A DNA stretch of 39,405 nt from a virus, in the IMG/VR virus record IMGVR_UViG_3300048834_000158, positions 1-39,405 of that record; one strand, given 5' to 3'. The notes beneath the pieces are model-generated. The model ran no database searches. It was not told the origin of the DNA and saw only the letters and a list, made by a program, of their open reading frames with translations. Positions 1 through 8,269 of the stretch are shown in pieces. A program made the position numbers and the translations under genes. Numbering within the stretch: the first letter of the stretch is position 1; each line of letters starts with the position of its first letter.

Positions 1-662
1 CCAGTAGTCGCCAGCGTGCCGCCGCCGCCCAGGCTACCCGCCATCGTCTCCAGGCTCGCAAGAGGAGAGAAGGTGCCCCCGCCAGCGGTGAGCCCTGCTT
101 CCGTAAGCGTTGGCGCAAAGCTCGACGAGAAACTGTTGCCGGCAGCTGCTCCCGCACCGCCCAAGGCCCCCATGGAGGCTGCCATCGGCAGACCGCCCAT
201 TGCCCCAGCGATCAACCCGAACGCACCCCAATCATCGAAGAACGATTGCCGGTCGATCGACTCCCAATCGCCCTGCATCTGCTCGGGCCGGTAGACGTAC
301 TGGCCGTTCTCGACCTTGATCGCCGCACGCGGATCGGCAAGGTACTTGTCGAGCGTCATGCCGTCGCCGTCCTTGTAGAACCCGGGGCGAGCGATGTTGG
401 CGACGATGGACTGAACTTGATCAGGGGTCAGCGCTGATCCTGGCGCCATTGCGTAATCGACGCCCAGGCTGCCCGGCGCCGCGTCCATCCAGCTGTCCGG
501 CATGTTGTCCACCGACGAGAGTGGAATGCCGAAGCCGGCCGGCCCGTTCGTCAACACCCGCTCCAGCACGTCGGGCGCGACCGCGTCCCAGCCCATCGAC
601 AGCATGCGTTGCCGCCGCCGAGCGAGGTTCCGTTCGTTCTTCGCGTCCTGTGAATCGCTCAT
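1..662 (-). CDS. virion protein, partial (3' end beyond left edge)
   Basis: About 220 residues are visible from an ATG at 662; the frame stays open to the window edge. The N-terminus is charged and polar, starting MSDSQDAKNERN. Around residues 145-170 there is a Gly/Ala/Met-rich hydrophobic stretch (GAMGGLPMAASMGALGG), followed by Gly/Ser-rich sequence. It is the last visible gene of the late operon, just after the gp10-like stabiliser. In P22-type phages this place holds needle and internal (ejection) proteins, and small-residue-rich sequence suits an ejected or membrane-interacting virion protein. The virion role is an inference from position and composition; no family was recognised. Confidence 0.7.
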   Translation of the reverse strand, partial: MSDSQDAKNERNLARRRQRMLSMGWDAVAPDVLERVLTNGPAGFGIPLSSVDNMPDSWMDAAPGSLGVDYAMAPGSALTPDQVQSIVANIARPGFYKDGDGMTLDKYLADPRAAIKVENGQYVYRPEQMQGDWESIDRQSFFDDWGAFGLIAGAMGGLPMAASMGALGGAGAAAGNSFSSSFAPTLTEAGLTAGGGTFSPLASLETMAGSLGGGGTLATT

Positions 663-673
663 CTGCTCTGCTC

Positions 674-1051
674 CTAGAGGACCATCCAGCCCGCGCCCCG
701 CTGATAGACGAGGCTCTTGCCGGAGGCCAACGATTGACTGTACTGTGGGTGGCTCGATGCACCGTTATTGATGCGAACGGTGACGGTGACAGCGCCAGAA
801 TCTGCGTTTTGGATGCACAGGTAGTCGATGTTGCGAATGGTTCCAGCCACAGTCGGCGCAGCGCATGCAGTCACAGGCGTCGCGCCTGTCGTGCGCGACA
901 GCGACGTGACGCCGCGGGGCTCGGTGAAATCGTCCACCTTCGCGATGGCCGGGATGTCGTAGTAGCTGCACGTCACGTAGGGCTCGGTCGCAGCAACAGC
1001 CGCGCCCAGCACAACCTCAAGACTCATCTCGGTCGACGAGAGACGGATCAT
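674..1051 (-). CDS. small virion-associated protein, hypothetical
   Basis: A 125-residue protein beginning MIRLSSTEMSLEV. The start at 1051 was chosen because it overlaps the TGA of the upstream stabiliser gene as ATGA (1048-1051); a longer reading from 1126 would begin with arginine-rich out-of-frame sequence. The C-terminal half looks like a small beta-rich domain (IDYLCIQNADSGAVTV, then VRINNG), similar in style to phage head-tail or tail accessory proteins. No catalytic motif, signal peptide or membrane segment is visible. It is coupled to the gp10-like gene and is probably a structural accessory. Confidence 0.7.
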   Translation of the reverse strand: MIRLSSTEMSLEVVLGAAVAATEPYVTCSYYDIPAIAKVDDFTEPRGVTSLSRTTGATPVTACAAPTVAGTIRNIDYLCIQNADSGAVTVTVRINNGASSHPQYSQSLASGKSLVYQRGAGWMVL

Positions 1052-2586
1052 GCGCCGGTCCTCTTGTACGTGATTTCCACCGCCCGGATGCGCGCCGGGG
1101 TGTCGGCGGAGTGATCGAATCGCCATACGCGCCGCTTGCTGCGGCCGAGGCGCCTGGCGTGCGTAAGGCTCGTCGAAAGATCGAGCACGCGGGAGGAGGC
1201 AGTGTTGAACGACTGGTAGTCGTCATCCGACCATGACACGGACATGTCGCTCTGCTCGACCTCGCGGTCGGCAATGACCGACATCATGATCCACTTCTTC
1301 CAGCCGTCGGTGTCCATGTCGACCGGCGCCGTGATGATCGAGCCGGTGTAGGTCGCCCCATCATCTTGGAACACGTTCTGCGATGGGCTCAGGATGTACG
1401 TTTTCCCGCTAGTTGAAACGGTGGACAGCGCGTAGCAAACAAGCCCAGATCCGATTGACGTCGCTGCGCTGCGCGTCCACAGCATCTCAGGGCCAGAAAC
1501 CTCGTACCAGAAGTCCTGCTCTATGCAGTAGGCCAGCGTCAGCGTGCTCGCTCGGATGAATACGTGTGCGGTCCCGAAGATCGAGAAGACTGCGCAGGAG
1601 ATATTCGCGCTACCGGCAAGTTGCAGTTTCACGTCGATCGCAGGCGTCGAGATTTTTCGCAACCCGCTCGACAGTGTGTAGACACCAATTCCGCCTTGAG
1701 GATTCGCGCCTACCCAGTACAAGTCGCTCGCGTGCTCAACGATCGCATTGGCGTTGCACAGCCCGATCTTCTGCGTCAGGTCATCCTCGCGCACAAGCGG
1801 TGTTCCGACGTCGGCCTGGAAGTGCCGGAAAAATCGCACCGTTCGCTGTGTGAACGCGACGATGTATCGTCGCCAACGCACGCACCCGACTCCAACCTCA
1901 GAGTCGGTCCGGGCTGACAACACGTTGATGGCTGGCCATGTCGTGACGGAGTTCAGCGCACTGTTGTAGATTCCGGCATCCGTCGTCATGATGAAGGCGT
2001 AGCCGTCCAAGTGCGCGAAGGTGCCTGCCAAGGTCTTTCCGGCGTTCCCGGGAAAAGACGCTGACGTGACTTTCGTCACGGTGCCAGCATTCTGGTAATA
2101 CCACGCGGTACTGTCGCTGGAACTGATGAGTAGCGTCGGCGTGCCGCTCACCAGTGTCTCGGTGATCCCCGTAGCCACACCGCTGATCGTCGTCGTGTCG
2201 GTGTTGTTCGTGACCAGTTTCGTCGTGCCGTCGTAGAGGCTCGATTTCGCACTGCCGAACGCGGAGATGACCTTGCTTCCGTCGCCCTGCCCGGCCCACA
2301 CGTGAATCGCCGAGCCGGGGCTGCCGGCTTGAGGCTGCTCGTGCTCCGCAAACCCAGGTCGCTTCACCATGTAGACCGTCTGCTGGCCTGATACCTTGTT
2401 GGCGTAGACGATCGGGAAGAAGTTGATGAAGCGCTGGTCCTTCGATGAGGCCGCCGGAGTCGTGCCGACAACGACCATTCCGACGATCGCTTCGCCGACG
2501 ATCGCGGAAACGCCTGGAAGTTGATCGTTGACGCCGACTCGCGTGTTGATGTTGCCGATGAGCGGGAGCCGCGCCTTCTGCTGCAT
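1048..2586 (-). CDS. P22 gp10-like packaged-DNA stabilisation / tail hub protein
   Basis: A 512-residue protein. The N-terminus (MQQKARLPLIGN), the early FFPIVYAN segment and the VKRPGF motif near residue 75 resemble the P22 gp10 family, which seals the portal channel after packaging and forms the tail hub. The rest is a succession of beta-rich repeats (LYDGTTKL, DGYAFIMTTD, LYWVGANPQGG) that fits a beta-propeller-like body. It starts directly after the TAG of the tailspike gene and overlaps the next gene by ATGA. Family assignment is by recognised pattern and position; length is close to that of gp10. Confidence 0.65.
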   Translation of the reverse strand: MQQKARLPLIGNINTRVGVNDQLPGVSAIVGEAIVGMVVVGTTPAASSKDQRFINFFPIVYANKVSGQQTVYMVKRPGFAEHEQPQAGSPGSAIHVWAGQGDGSKVISAFGSAKSSLYDGTTKLVTNNTDTTTISGVATGITETLVSGTPTLLISSSDSTAWYYQNAGTVTKVTSASFPGNAGKTLAGTFAHLDGYAFIMTTDAGIYNSALNSVTTWPAINVLSARTDSEVGVGCVRWRRYIVAFTQRTVRFFRHFQADVGTPLVREDDLTQKIGLCNANAIVEHASDLYWVGANPQGGIGVYTLSSGLRKISTPAIDVKLQLAGSANISCAVFSIFGTAHVFIRASTLTLAYCIEQDFWYEVSGPEMLWTRSAATSIGSGLVCYALSTVSTSGKTYILSPSQNVFQDDGATYTGSIITAPVDMDTDGWKKWIMMSVIADREVEQSDMSVSWSDDDYQSFNTASSRVLDLSTSLTHARRLGRSKRRVWRFDHSADTPARIRAVEITYKRTGA

Positions 2587-4062
2587 CTACTTCGCCTCGA
2601 GCGCCGCGATGCGATCGGCCTGCGCGTCCACGATCGCCTTCAGTTCCTTTACCGCGCAGACGAGCAGCGGGATCAACTTGCCCTCGGCGAGCCCGAAGAA
2701 CTCTTCATCGACGCCGTCCTCGAGCACGCGTCCCGTGCGGTCCTTGCCGCCGCGCTCGACCTTCACGCGGTTTCCCTTGACGATGCCATCGCGGAACGTG
2801 GCTTTGTCCAGCACGGCCTGCACTTCCTGCGCGATGAAGCCGACTTGCTCGCCGGCCAGATCGAAGTTGTGCACCGGGTGGCTCTTCCAGCGGAATGCCA
2901 CCGGGCGCAGCGCCGCGACAAGATCGAGCCCGCCCGAGATCTCGCGCACGTCCTTCTTGTACCTGCCGTCAGAGGTCGCAATGGTCGCGTTGGTCGCGAA
3001 GATCTGCCCGTTGACCTGCAGCGGATACGCACCATTCGACGCCGTGTAGCCGACCAGCAGGTACTTGTTCCCATCGATCCGGGCGGCCTCGGCCGGCGTC
3101 GCCCCGGTGAAAAACCGGATCGTTGCGGCCGACACCTGGAGGTTCGAGTACGCCAGCGTCGATCGGTTGTAGACCTGCAGCAGCGGCGTCGACGCGGTCG
3201 GATCGAACTCGAAGCCAGCAGCGCCGCCGTCAGAAACCACGAGCTTGTAGCTCGGGTTCGTAATCCCGATGCCAACATTGCCGCCGTTCGTAATGCGCAT
3301 GCGCTCGACGCGCGCGCCGTTATTCCCGGTGTAGAACATCTGCTGATAGGCGGCGATTCCAGCATCTCCACCAGCGGCGTTCCACATGCAGGTGCCGGTG
3401 CCTTCGTCGGCCCCGGAGGCGTCGCTTCCAACGCGAATCTGCCCGAGCACGTCGAGCGTAGCCGACGGCGAGGCGATCCCGATGCCGAGTTTGCCCGCAC
3501 TCGTGAGGCGCATCATCTTGTTGAGCGTGACGGCACTTCCAACCGCAACGGTCGCAGCGGTGTTCGCGAAGAAGTCGATGTAGCCGGCCCCGACCTCGAC
3601 CGCAGCGCGGGCCGTCGAGGATCCGTAGCTGCTCAACACCTCGTTGCTGTTGGGCGACCACTTCACGCCGAAGCCCACCATGCACGACGACGAGCCGGTC
3701 ACGCGGAAGATCCCCGGCAGCGATTCGGTGGCGCTCTGCTCCCAGGAGATGCCCCAGCTTTGCCCGAGACTGAGGCCCAGCGTGCCCTTGTTGGTCGTGC
3801 CGAAAGGGATCGACTTTGCCGGGTTGACGAAGAGGTTTTGCAGCAACGCCTTCTTGCCCGTGCTGGCGCTTGCGTCCAGCGTCGGCACATAGTCCGCCTC
3901 CGGGTCCGGCGTCGCGTCCGCCGTCATGCCGGCGATGACATTGTTCACAGCCTCCGCTCCCGTCGCCGGGTCGCCGAAGATCGCGTAGTGCAGCCGGTTG
4001 AGGTCGTTCATCGTATCCGCGGAGATCACGGTCACGTTTTCGGTGTAGGTCGTGTTGGCCAT
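2587..4062 (-). CDS. tail fibre/tailspike with C-terminal S74 (endosialidase-type) intramolecular chaperone
   Basis: A 491-residue protein from the ATG at 4062 (MANTTYTENV). The middle has repeated short beta units such as GNVGIGITNPSYKLVV and GKLGIGIASPSATLDV, typical of trimeric fibre shafts. The last ~130 residues match the peptidase S74 chaperone domain: SDGRYKK at residues 364-370, then LRPVAFRWK and GFIAQEVQ. In this family the Ser and the Lys five residues later (here S364 and K369) drive self-cleavage after trimer folding. The extreme C-terminus is a heptad-like helix. A longer upstream reading is arginine-rich and rejected. It probably binds or degrades a surface polysaccharide; the receptor is unknown. 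Confidence 0.85.
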   Translation of the reverse strand: MANTTYTENVTVISADTMNDLNRLHYAIFGDPATGAEAVNNVIAGMTADATPDPEADYVPTLDASASTGKKALLQNLFVNPAKSIPFGTTNKGTLGLSLGQSWGISWEQSATESLPGIFRVTGSSSCMVGFGVKWSPNSNEVLSSYGSSTARAAVEVGAGYIDFFANTAATVAVGSAVTLNKMMRLTSAGKLGIGIASPSATLDVLGQIRVGSDASGADEGTGTCMWNAAGGDAGIAAYQQMFYTGNNGARVERMRITNGGNVGIGITNPSYKLVVSDGGAAGFEFDPTASTPLLQVYNRSTLAYSNLQVSAATIRFFTGATPAEAARIDGNKYLLVGYTASNGAYPLQVNGQIFATNATIATSDGRYKKDVREISGGLDLVAALRPVAFRWKSHPVHNFDLAGEQVGFIAQEVQAVLDKATFRDGIVKGNRVKVERGGKDRTGRVLEDGVDEEFFGLAEGKLIPLLVCAVKELKAIVDAQADRIAALEAK

Positions 4063-4073
4063 GTCTTGCGCCT

Positions 4074-4397
4074 CTACTTGTAGTAGCTGACGTTGAGAGT
4101 CGCCCCGGCGGTCTGCTCGATCACGCGAAACGCCGAAAGGTTGCCCGGATAGGTGAATTGCACGCCGACCGCGAGCGGCATCCCGACGCTGGCCGTCGGG
4201 TCGGCGCCGTCGTCGCGCCAACGAACGGCCTGATCCTCGGCGACGATGACGGCAAGGCGCGCACCGCTCGGCACGGTGAGCGCGGCGGCCACGCCGAGGC
4301 TCGTGAGTTGCTGATAGCCCAAGCACGTCAGGGACGCTTCGGTTACGGGCGAGCCCGCCCCGGCCCGCGATGCTCCGGCCTTGTAGGGTCCAGTCAT
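4074..4397 (-). CDS. small virion protein, hypothetical
   Basis: A 107-residue protein starting MTGPYKAGASRAG at 4397. It has an Ala/Ser/Gly-rich start and a beta-rich body (LAVIVAEDQAVRW, VQFTYPGNLSAFRVIEQ) and ends in NVSYYK. It lies between the lyase-like gene and the S74 tailspike, 11 bases before the tailspike start. The arrangement suggests a structural or assembly partner of the tail appendage, comparable in character to the small proteins at 674-1051 and 6093-6548. No known family was recognised and there is no membrane segment or signal peptide. Confidence 0.65.
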   Translation of the reverse strand: MTGPYKAGASRAGAGSPVTEASLTCLGYQQLTSLGVAAALTVPSGARLAVIVAEDQAVRWRDDGADPTASVGMPLAVGVQFTYPGNLSAFRVIEQTAGATLNVSYYK

Positions 4398-4420
4398 GGA
4401 CGATGTTCCTTTGGTTCGTA

Positions 4421-5308
4421 TCAGATGCCGATAGAAGCGCTCGGCCCGGCTACCCGCTCCAGCGGCACAGCGCCGTAGATCTCCGGGTACATGTCGGCGA
4501 AGGTGGCTTCGTGGTCGCCGAGCAAATACCCGCAATGCACAACCCGCTGGAACACGCTTGGCGCGCCGTAGCAACCGAACTTCGGCCACAGGCCGCCGCC
4601 GCCCCGATCCGGGCTGTTGTTATGGCAATTCGGTTGACTGATCTCGGCGAAGATAGGACGTCGATTCAGGTAAACCGTCATGTTCCCCGCCGTCGAATGA
4701 CTCCACGGATTTGCATGCACGTGGATGTCTTGCCACTCGCCGAACCGAAACGGCCATGACGCTACCTCGTGCGAGATGTCTGGTCCGGTATACGTGGCAT
4801 CGCTCGGATGGTTCTGCACCAAGGCGAACCGATAGCGGCCATATGAATCCACCCTCACGTGCACAGAGAGCGCGGGCTGTCCGCCACCCGTGTCCGCTGG
4901 GCTATCGTCCGGGATGGTATGCAGTTGAGCGCAGATGAAGAACGGCCCACCAGCGCCGGACAGATACGACAAGTCCTGCTCGGGCACCTGGAATCGGACC
5001 CGATACCGCTTGTACGATGAGTTCAGCGTCGCGCCGACTACGCCTTCTCCCACCCAATCGTAGACGCCGGAATAGTTGTTGACGGATATCTCCGTTCGAT
5101 TCCCGCTCGCAACCGTCGCATCGCCCGCAAAGTGCGTGATCTGGATCGCCGAATGTCCATCAATCGTGATGAGGTCGGCGCGCTCAGACATGGCACTAGC
5201 GGACAGATTGGCGATGAAATCTGATACGCCGTTGCCCTCGAATGCGGAGAAGTCAGAAAGCCCTTCTAGCGTCCCGGCAGGCCCCCAATGATTGACCTCT
5301 AGCGCCAT
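4421..5308 (-). CDS. putative tail depolymerase, polysaccharide-lyase-like beta-jelly-roll protein
   Basis: A 295-residue protein from ATG 5308 (MALEVNHWGPAG), coupled to the upstream gene by ATGA. The segments YKRYRVRFQVPEQD, FGEWQDIHVHANPWS, MTVYLNRRPI and WPKFGCYG occur in the order seen in jelly-roll polysaccharide lyases of the heparin-lyase-like type: a surface strand, a W-x-D/H-I-H-V strand, the strand carrying the -LNG/LNR- turn, and the final -K-x-G-x-Y strand. Several His, Arg and Tyr residues could be catalytic, but I cannot assign them. Its place between a lectin-like gene and the S74 tailspike supports a capsule- or LPS-degrading virion enzyme. It could instead be a non-enzymatic carbohydrate-binding module. 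Confidence 0.55.
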   Translation of the reverse strand: MALEVNHWGPAGTLEGLSDFSAFEGNGVSDFIANLSASAMSERADLITIDGHSAIQITHFAGDATVASGNRTEISVNNYSGVYDWVGEGVVGATLNSSYKRYRVRFQVPEQDLSYLSGAGGPFFICAQLHTIPDDSPADTGGGQPALSVHVRVDSYGRYRFALVQNHPSDATYTGPDISHEVASWPFRFGEWQDIHVHANPWSHSTAGNMTVYLNRRPIFAEISQPNCHNNSPDRGGGGLWPKFGCYGAPSVFQRVVHCGYLLGDHEATFADMYPEIYGAVPLERVAGPSASIGI

Positions 5309-6096
5309 CAGAACACCATGTCCGCATCGCGCAGCATAAGGCGCGGGTGAGCGTGCAGACGGTGCGCAAGCGCTGCAAGGTTGGTCGGAAGCCCCTTGCC
5401 CGCCAAGTCGAGCGCGTGGCAATGCCTATGTTTGGCCGCCATCGCCGCAAAGTTAGTCCGTCCTCCAAGGGCGGGGCCGACGATTACGCTAGCGTCCGCA
5501 GCCGCAAGATCCGCCGCAGAGAACGTGCCCCCGTTGACGGACGAGATCGCGCCGTCGATGAAGATGTAATAGGCGCGGGTCAAGTAATCGAACGCGAACA
5601 TCCAACTGCGCAAAACTGCTGTTGCCCAAGGCGTCTCTGTGGTCCCGGAGCCAAATACGCTCGTCGTGGTGTAGAGCAGCGGTTGAATGTTGCCGCCAGT
5701 ACCGCAGCGGAGCGCGAAGCCACGCTGAGACGACCCGGCGCCATTCCCGAAAAATTGATCGGCGGCAACTTCTTTCGTGACGTTGCTTTGCGCGGCCAGG
5801 ATGAGGCTTCCGGCCGTGAATCTGTGCGTCCAATTCGCCAGCGGGATGATTGGCGCGTGGTTGGCGTCGTCTAGCGATGTCACATACCCGGCACTCGCCC
5901 ATGCCTCCGTACTCGTCAGAGAGCCGAGCGTCATATGCGCCTCATTGCCGCTCCGGTCCGTTACCTGCTCGTCATCCGCATCACCATCGGCCTGCTGGCA
6001 CGGCCAGAAGCCGATGTAGTAGCTCGACGGCAGCGCGGCCTGCGCACCGCCACGGAATACACGCCCTGCCGAGAACGATCCGCCGCTTACGCTCAC
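5308..6096 (-). CDS. LamG/concanavalin-A-like virion surface protein
   Basis: A 262-residue protein starting at a GTG (6096) that overlaps the upstream TGA as GTGA. The sequence reads as a lectin-type beta sandwich: YYIGFWPCQQ at the start, AHMTLGS, AGSLILAAQS, RGFALRCG, a strand-turn YYIFIDGAISS typical of LamG domains (a -I-x-V/I-D-G- turn), and SVIVGPALGGR. It precedes the lyase-like gene and probably serves as a carbohydrate-binding part of the tail. A second LamG-like gene lies at 20806-21612. Binding specificity cannot be inferred. Confidence 0.55.
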   Translation of the reverse strand: MSVSGGSFSAGRVFRGGAQAALPSSYYIGFWPCQQADGDADDEQVTDRSGNEAHMTLGSLTSTEAWASAGYVTSLDDANHAPIIPLANWTHRFTAGSLILAAQSNVTKEVAADQFFGNGAGSSQRGFALRCGTGGNIQPLLYTTTSVFGSGTTETPWATAVLRSWMFAFDYLTRAYYIFIDGAISSVNGGTFSAADLAAADASVIVGPALGGRTNFAAMAAKHRHCHALDLAGKGLPTNLAALAHRLHAHPRLMLRDADMVF

Positions 6097-6548
6097 AGCG
6101 TGACCTCGACGATGACATCAGATTCGCCGGATTCGGCGGTCAGCGTCAGGAAATCGACGTAGTACAGCCGGTCGTCGGGATCGGGGAATGCCGCCTCGTA
6201 CACCGTGTCGATGGGGATGGCGAGGTACGACACACCGGACAGCGTGCTTCCTGGCGAAGATGCCGTCTCGGCCAGCGCGTTGCCAGCCTCGGTCGTTCCA
6301 GCGATGTTGAACACGACCTTGAGCAATTCCCCGTCCGCCGTCGCTGCCCCATCCGTCTTGCGCGCGAAGTAGCCGATGCGAATGGCCTTGGCCCCGGTCG
6401 GAAGCTCAATCCTAGAGCGAGTCGTAGACTGTGCGGCGACGTGGTAGCGGGCGATTTGCCCTGGAACCTGGGACGGCAATACCACCTGGCTCATGCCGGA
6501 CGTCTTGATCGGCCCGATCGTCGATCCTTGCTCCGCGAAACTTCCCAT
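6093..6548 (-). CDS. virion structural protein, hypothetical
   Basis: A 151-residue protein starting MGSFAEQGSTIGPIK at 6548, four bases after the stop of the gp4-like gene; the longer reading from 6599 overlaps that gene and was rejected. The body is beta-rich (IARYHVAAQS, RIELPTGAKAIRIGYFAR, LLKVVFNI, RLYYVDFLTLTAE), as in small phage baseplate or fibre-base domains. It is the first gene of the host-recognition module and is coupled to the LamG-like gene by GTGA. A link between adaptor and fibres is plausible from position only. Confidence 0.6.
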   Translation of the reverse strand: MGSFAEQGSTIGPIKTSGMSQVVLPSQVPGQIARYHVAAQSTTRSRIELPTGAKAIRIGYFARKTDGAATADGELLKVVFNIAGTTEAGNALAETASSPGSTLSGVSYLAIPIDTVYEAAFPDPDDRLYYVDFLTLTAESGESDVIVEVTL

Positions 6549-6552
6549 CGCG

Positions 6553-7248
6553 CTATCCCCTTTCCAAGTCCATGACGCGCCCTCGGTCCTGCGGGGCATT
6601 CTGTTGCAGACCGGTCATGCTGACCGGGCTGTTGATGTCGAAGATCGCGGCCAGACTCTGCGCCGCCATCTGCTTGATCATTTCGCTTGGCTCAGTTTCG
6701 TAATCCGGGGCTAGTTCCAACGCCAAGTTCCAGACCAAGGCCCGCTCGTAGCCGGAAGGGAGCGTGACGGTGTCGCCAACTGCGGCGTAAGTCGCGATGC
6801 CCTTTCGCATGTCCAACCAGATCGTCTCGGCAGCAGTTGGCACAGGCCACAGGTACACCGTGCCCGCTGAATCTCCACGCTCGAAGTACAGCTTTATCGG
6901 GCGTCCTGATTTCGTCTTGTTGGCGATCTTCAGATACTCGCGCCGCTTGATCGGCTCCACGAAGTAGTCGTTGTCGTCTGCGCGCACATAGGCGTTTTCG
7001 ATCTCGATCGGCTGGCTCGTGTCCCAGGTCTGTCCGGTGCCGATCGTGTAGCTCGCCGTGCCGTTCGCCGTCGTGAACGAAGACAGCACGGTCTTGTACT
7101 GCTTCAGCCGCTCGAGGCTCCACGAGTCGAGCAGAGCATTGGCCGCGTCCAGCCCATGCGCCACCTCTGCGGTCGAGAACTGCGATACGTCTTCCTCGCA
7201 TAGCAGTTTCTGCAGCGCACGCTTCACAAGGTCGCCAATCGTGGCCAT
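6553..7248 (-). CDS. gp4-like tail accessory/adaptor protein, copy B
   Basis: A 231-residue protein starting MATIGDLVKRALQKL. The helical N-terminus (ALQKLLCEEDVSQFSTAEV, LDAANALLDSW) and the central EYL..I..K...GRP...LWPVP block match the P22 gp4-type head-completion family, whose members bind beneath the portal and extend the channel after packaging. The gene at 7523-8200 shares the same block, so the two are paralogues. It lies 12 bases downstream of the small zinc-protein gene, within one adaptor cluster. The family call is by pattern; the duplication is visible directly. Confidence 0.6.
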   Translation of the reverse strand: MATIGDLVKRALQKLLCEEDVSQFSTAEVAHGLDAANALLDSWSLERLKQYKTVLSSFTTANGTASYTIGTGQTWDTSQPIEIENAYVRADDNDYFVEPIKRREYLKIANKTKSGRPIKLYFERGDSAGTVYLWPVPTAAETIWLDMRKGIATYAAVGDTVTLPSGYERALVWNLALELAPDYETEPSEMIKQMAAQSLAAIFDINSPVSMTGLQQNAPQDRGRVMDLERG

Positions 7249-7260
7249 GGATCAGTCGTC

Positions 7261-7518
7261 TCAGTCATTGAAGGTCAGTGCCGGGGCCGCGTCGCCCTCA
7301 TCGTCCGGCACAGAGATTTCAGGCGCGGGCTTGTGCAACGCCTGTGCGTCCGGAGAGATTGCAGGCGGGCTTTCCTGCGGATGCTTCGGCTCATAGCAGG
7401 TGCGGCACACGCGCATCCCTGGGATGTCGCCATCGTCGACCAGCGACAAGTAGGCCACTCTGAACCCGCATCGCATGCACTCGCCCAGCGCATGGCGGCC
7501 CTTGGCGTATCGGTGCAT
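7261..7518 (-). CDS. small zinc-ribbon-like phage protein
   Basis: An 85-residue protein with two Cys pairs, CMRCGFR near residues 14-20 and CRTCYEPKHP near 38-47, spaced as in a zinc ribbon. The start MHRYAKGRHALG and the EPKHPQE motif resemble small conserved phage proteins found beside head-tail connector genes. The C-terminal third is acidic and proline-rich and probably disordered. It sits between the two gp4-like paralogues with intergenic gaps of only 4 and 12 bases. Its job in virion assembly is not known to me. Confidence 0.7.
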   Translation of the reverse strand: MHRYAKGRHALGECMRCGFRVAYLSLVDDGDIPGMRVCRTCYEPKHPQESPPAISPDAQALHKPAPEISVPDDEGDAAPALTFND

Positions 7519-7522
7519 GCGG

Positions 7523-8200
7523 TCAGCCCGCCCCTATCGTCATGGTCACGTCGGCCCGCTCGCGAGTCTCCTGCTTGGCGAGTCGATACGCGTTCTCGGC
7601 CTCTGCCTTGAGCACGTCGAATCGCTTCGGCGCGAACTTCAGAGCAACGCGCTTGGCCAGATCCGCCGCTGCCGCATCCAACCACAGGTACTGCAGGTCC
7701 GCAGTCTCTGCCGCGGTCGCCGCGTTCGCTTCCGCGATGTCCTGCGCCCGGCGCAGCTGGTTGAAGATGATCACGTCAGTCGAGTTCTCGGGCACGGGCC
7801 ACAAGGTCAGGACAGAAGAACCTTGCTGACGGTCGACCCAGAATCGATCCGGTCGGCCTTCTTGCAGCTTGTCCGGTATCCCCAGGTACTCCGCGCGACC
7901 GATCGACTGCACTGGCGTGTCAACGCCATCGCGGCGCAGCACCATGTCGAGAATGTCGATCATCCTGGCGTCGACCGTCGGCGTCGCGTCACTCGCGGTC
8001 AGGGTCACCGAGCGCTGCTCGATGAGCCATTGCTTCACACCCTTGTTCTGCCACTCGACCAACATGAAGTTGAACGAACGACGTGCAGACGCACGCTGGC
8101 CAGAGGTAACCGCACTGTCGTCGATGCCTGCGCGTTCAAACGCCTCCGCAACGATATCGTCGATCGATGGATCCCAGGTGTACGTGCCGCTGGTTGGCAT
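7523..8200 (-). CDS. gp4-like tail accessory/adaptor protein, copy A
   Basis: A 225-residue protein starting MPTSGTYTWDPSIDD. It opens with helices (IVAEAFERAGID, ARRSFNFMLVEWQNKG) and carries AEYLGIPDKLQEGRP followed by LTLWPVP, the same block seen in the 6553-7248 protein. The C-terminal helix (LKAEAENAYRLAKQETRERA) fits the extended C-terminal arm of portal-binding adaptors. In P22-type assembly such a protein binds the portal after DNA filling. Two copies in a row suggest a two-layer adaptor or specialised functions. Hairpin 8232-8260 lies directly upstream. Confidence 0.6.
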   Translation of the reverse strand: MPTSGTYTWDPSIDDIVAEAFERAGIDDSAVTSGQRASARRSFNFMLVEWQNKGVKQWLIEQRSVTLTASDATPTVDARMIDILDMVLRRDGVDTPVQSIGRAEYLGIPDKLQEGRPDRFWVDRQQGSSVLTLWPVPENSTDVIIFNQLRRAQDIAEANAATAAETADLQYLWLDAAAADLAKRVALKFAPKRFDVLKAEAENAYRLAKQETRERADVTMTIGAG

Positions 8201-8231
8201 CTGGCTCGGTCCTGTGACGTAATGGGGAAGG

Positions 8232-8260
8232 AGCGGCCCCAGAGAGAAGCCGGGACCGCT
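8232..8260 (-). terminator. hairpin after the beta-helix gene, possible attenuator
   Basis: On the minus strand AGCGGTCCC pairs with GGGGCCGCT (9 bp including one G-U) across an 11-base loop, 9 bases after the stop of the 8270-9199 gene. The 3' flank is CCTTCCCC, not a clean U-tract, so it may act as a weak terminator, processing site or 3' stabiliser that lowers expression of downstream tail genes relative to coat. Confidence 0.45.
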
Positions 8261-8269
8261 GACGCACTA

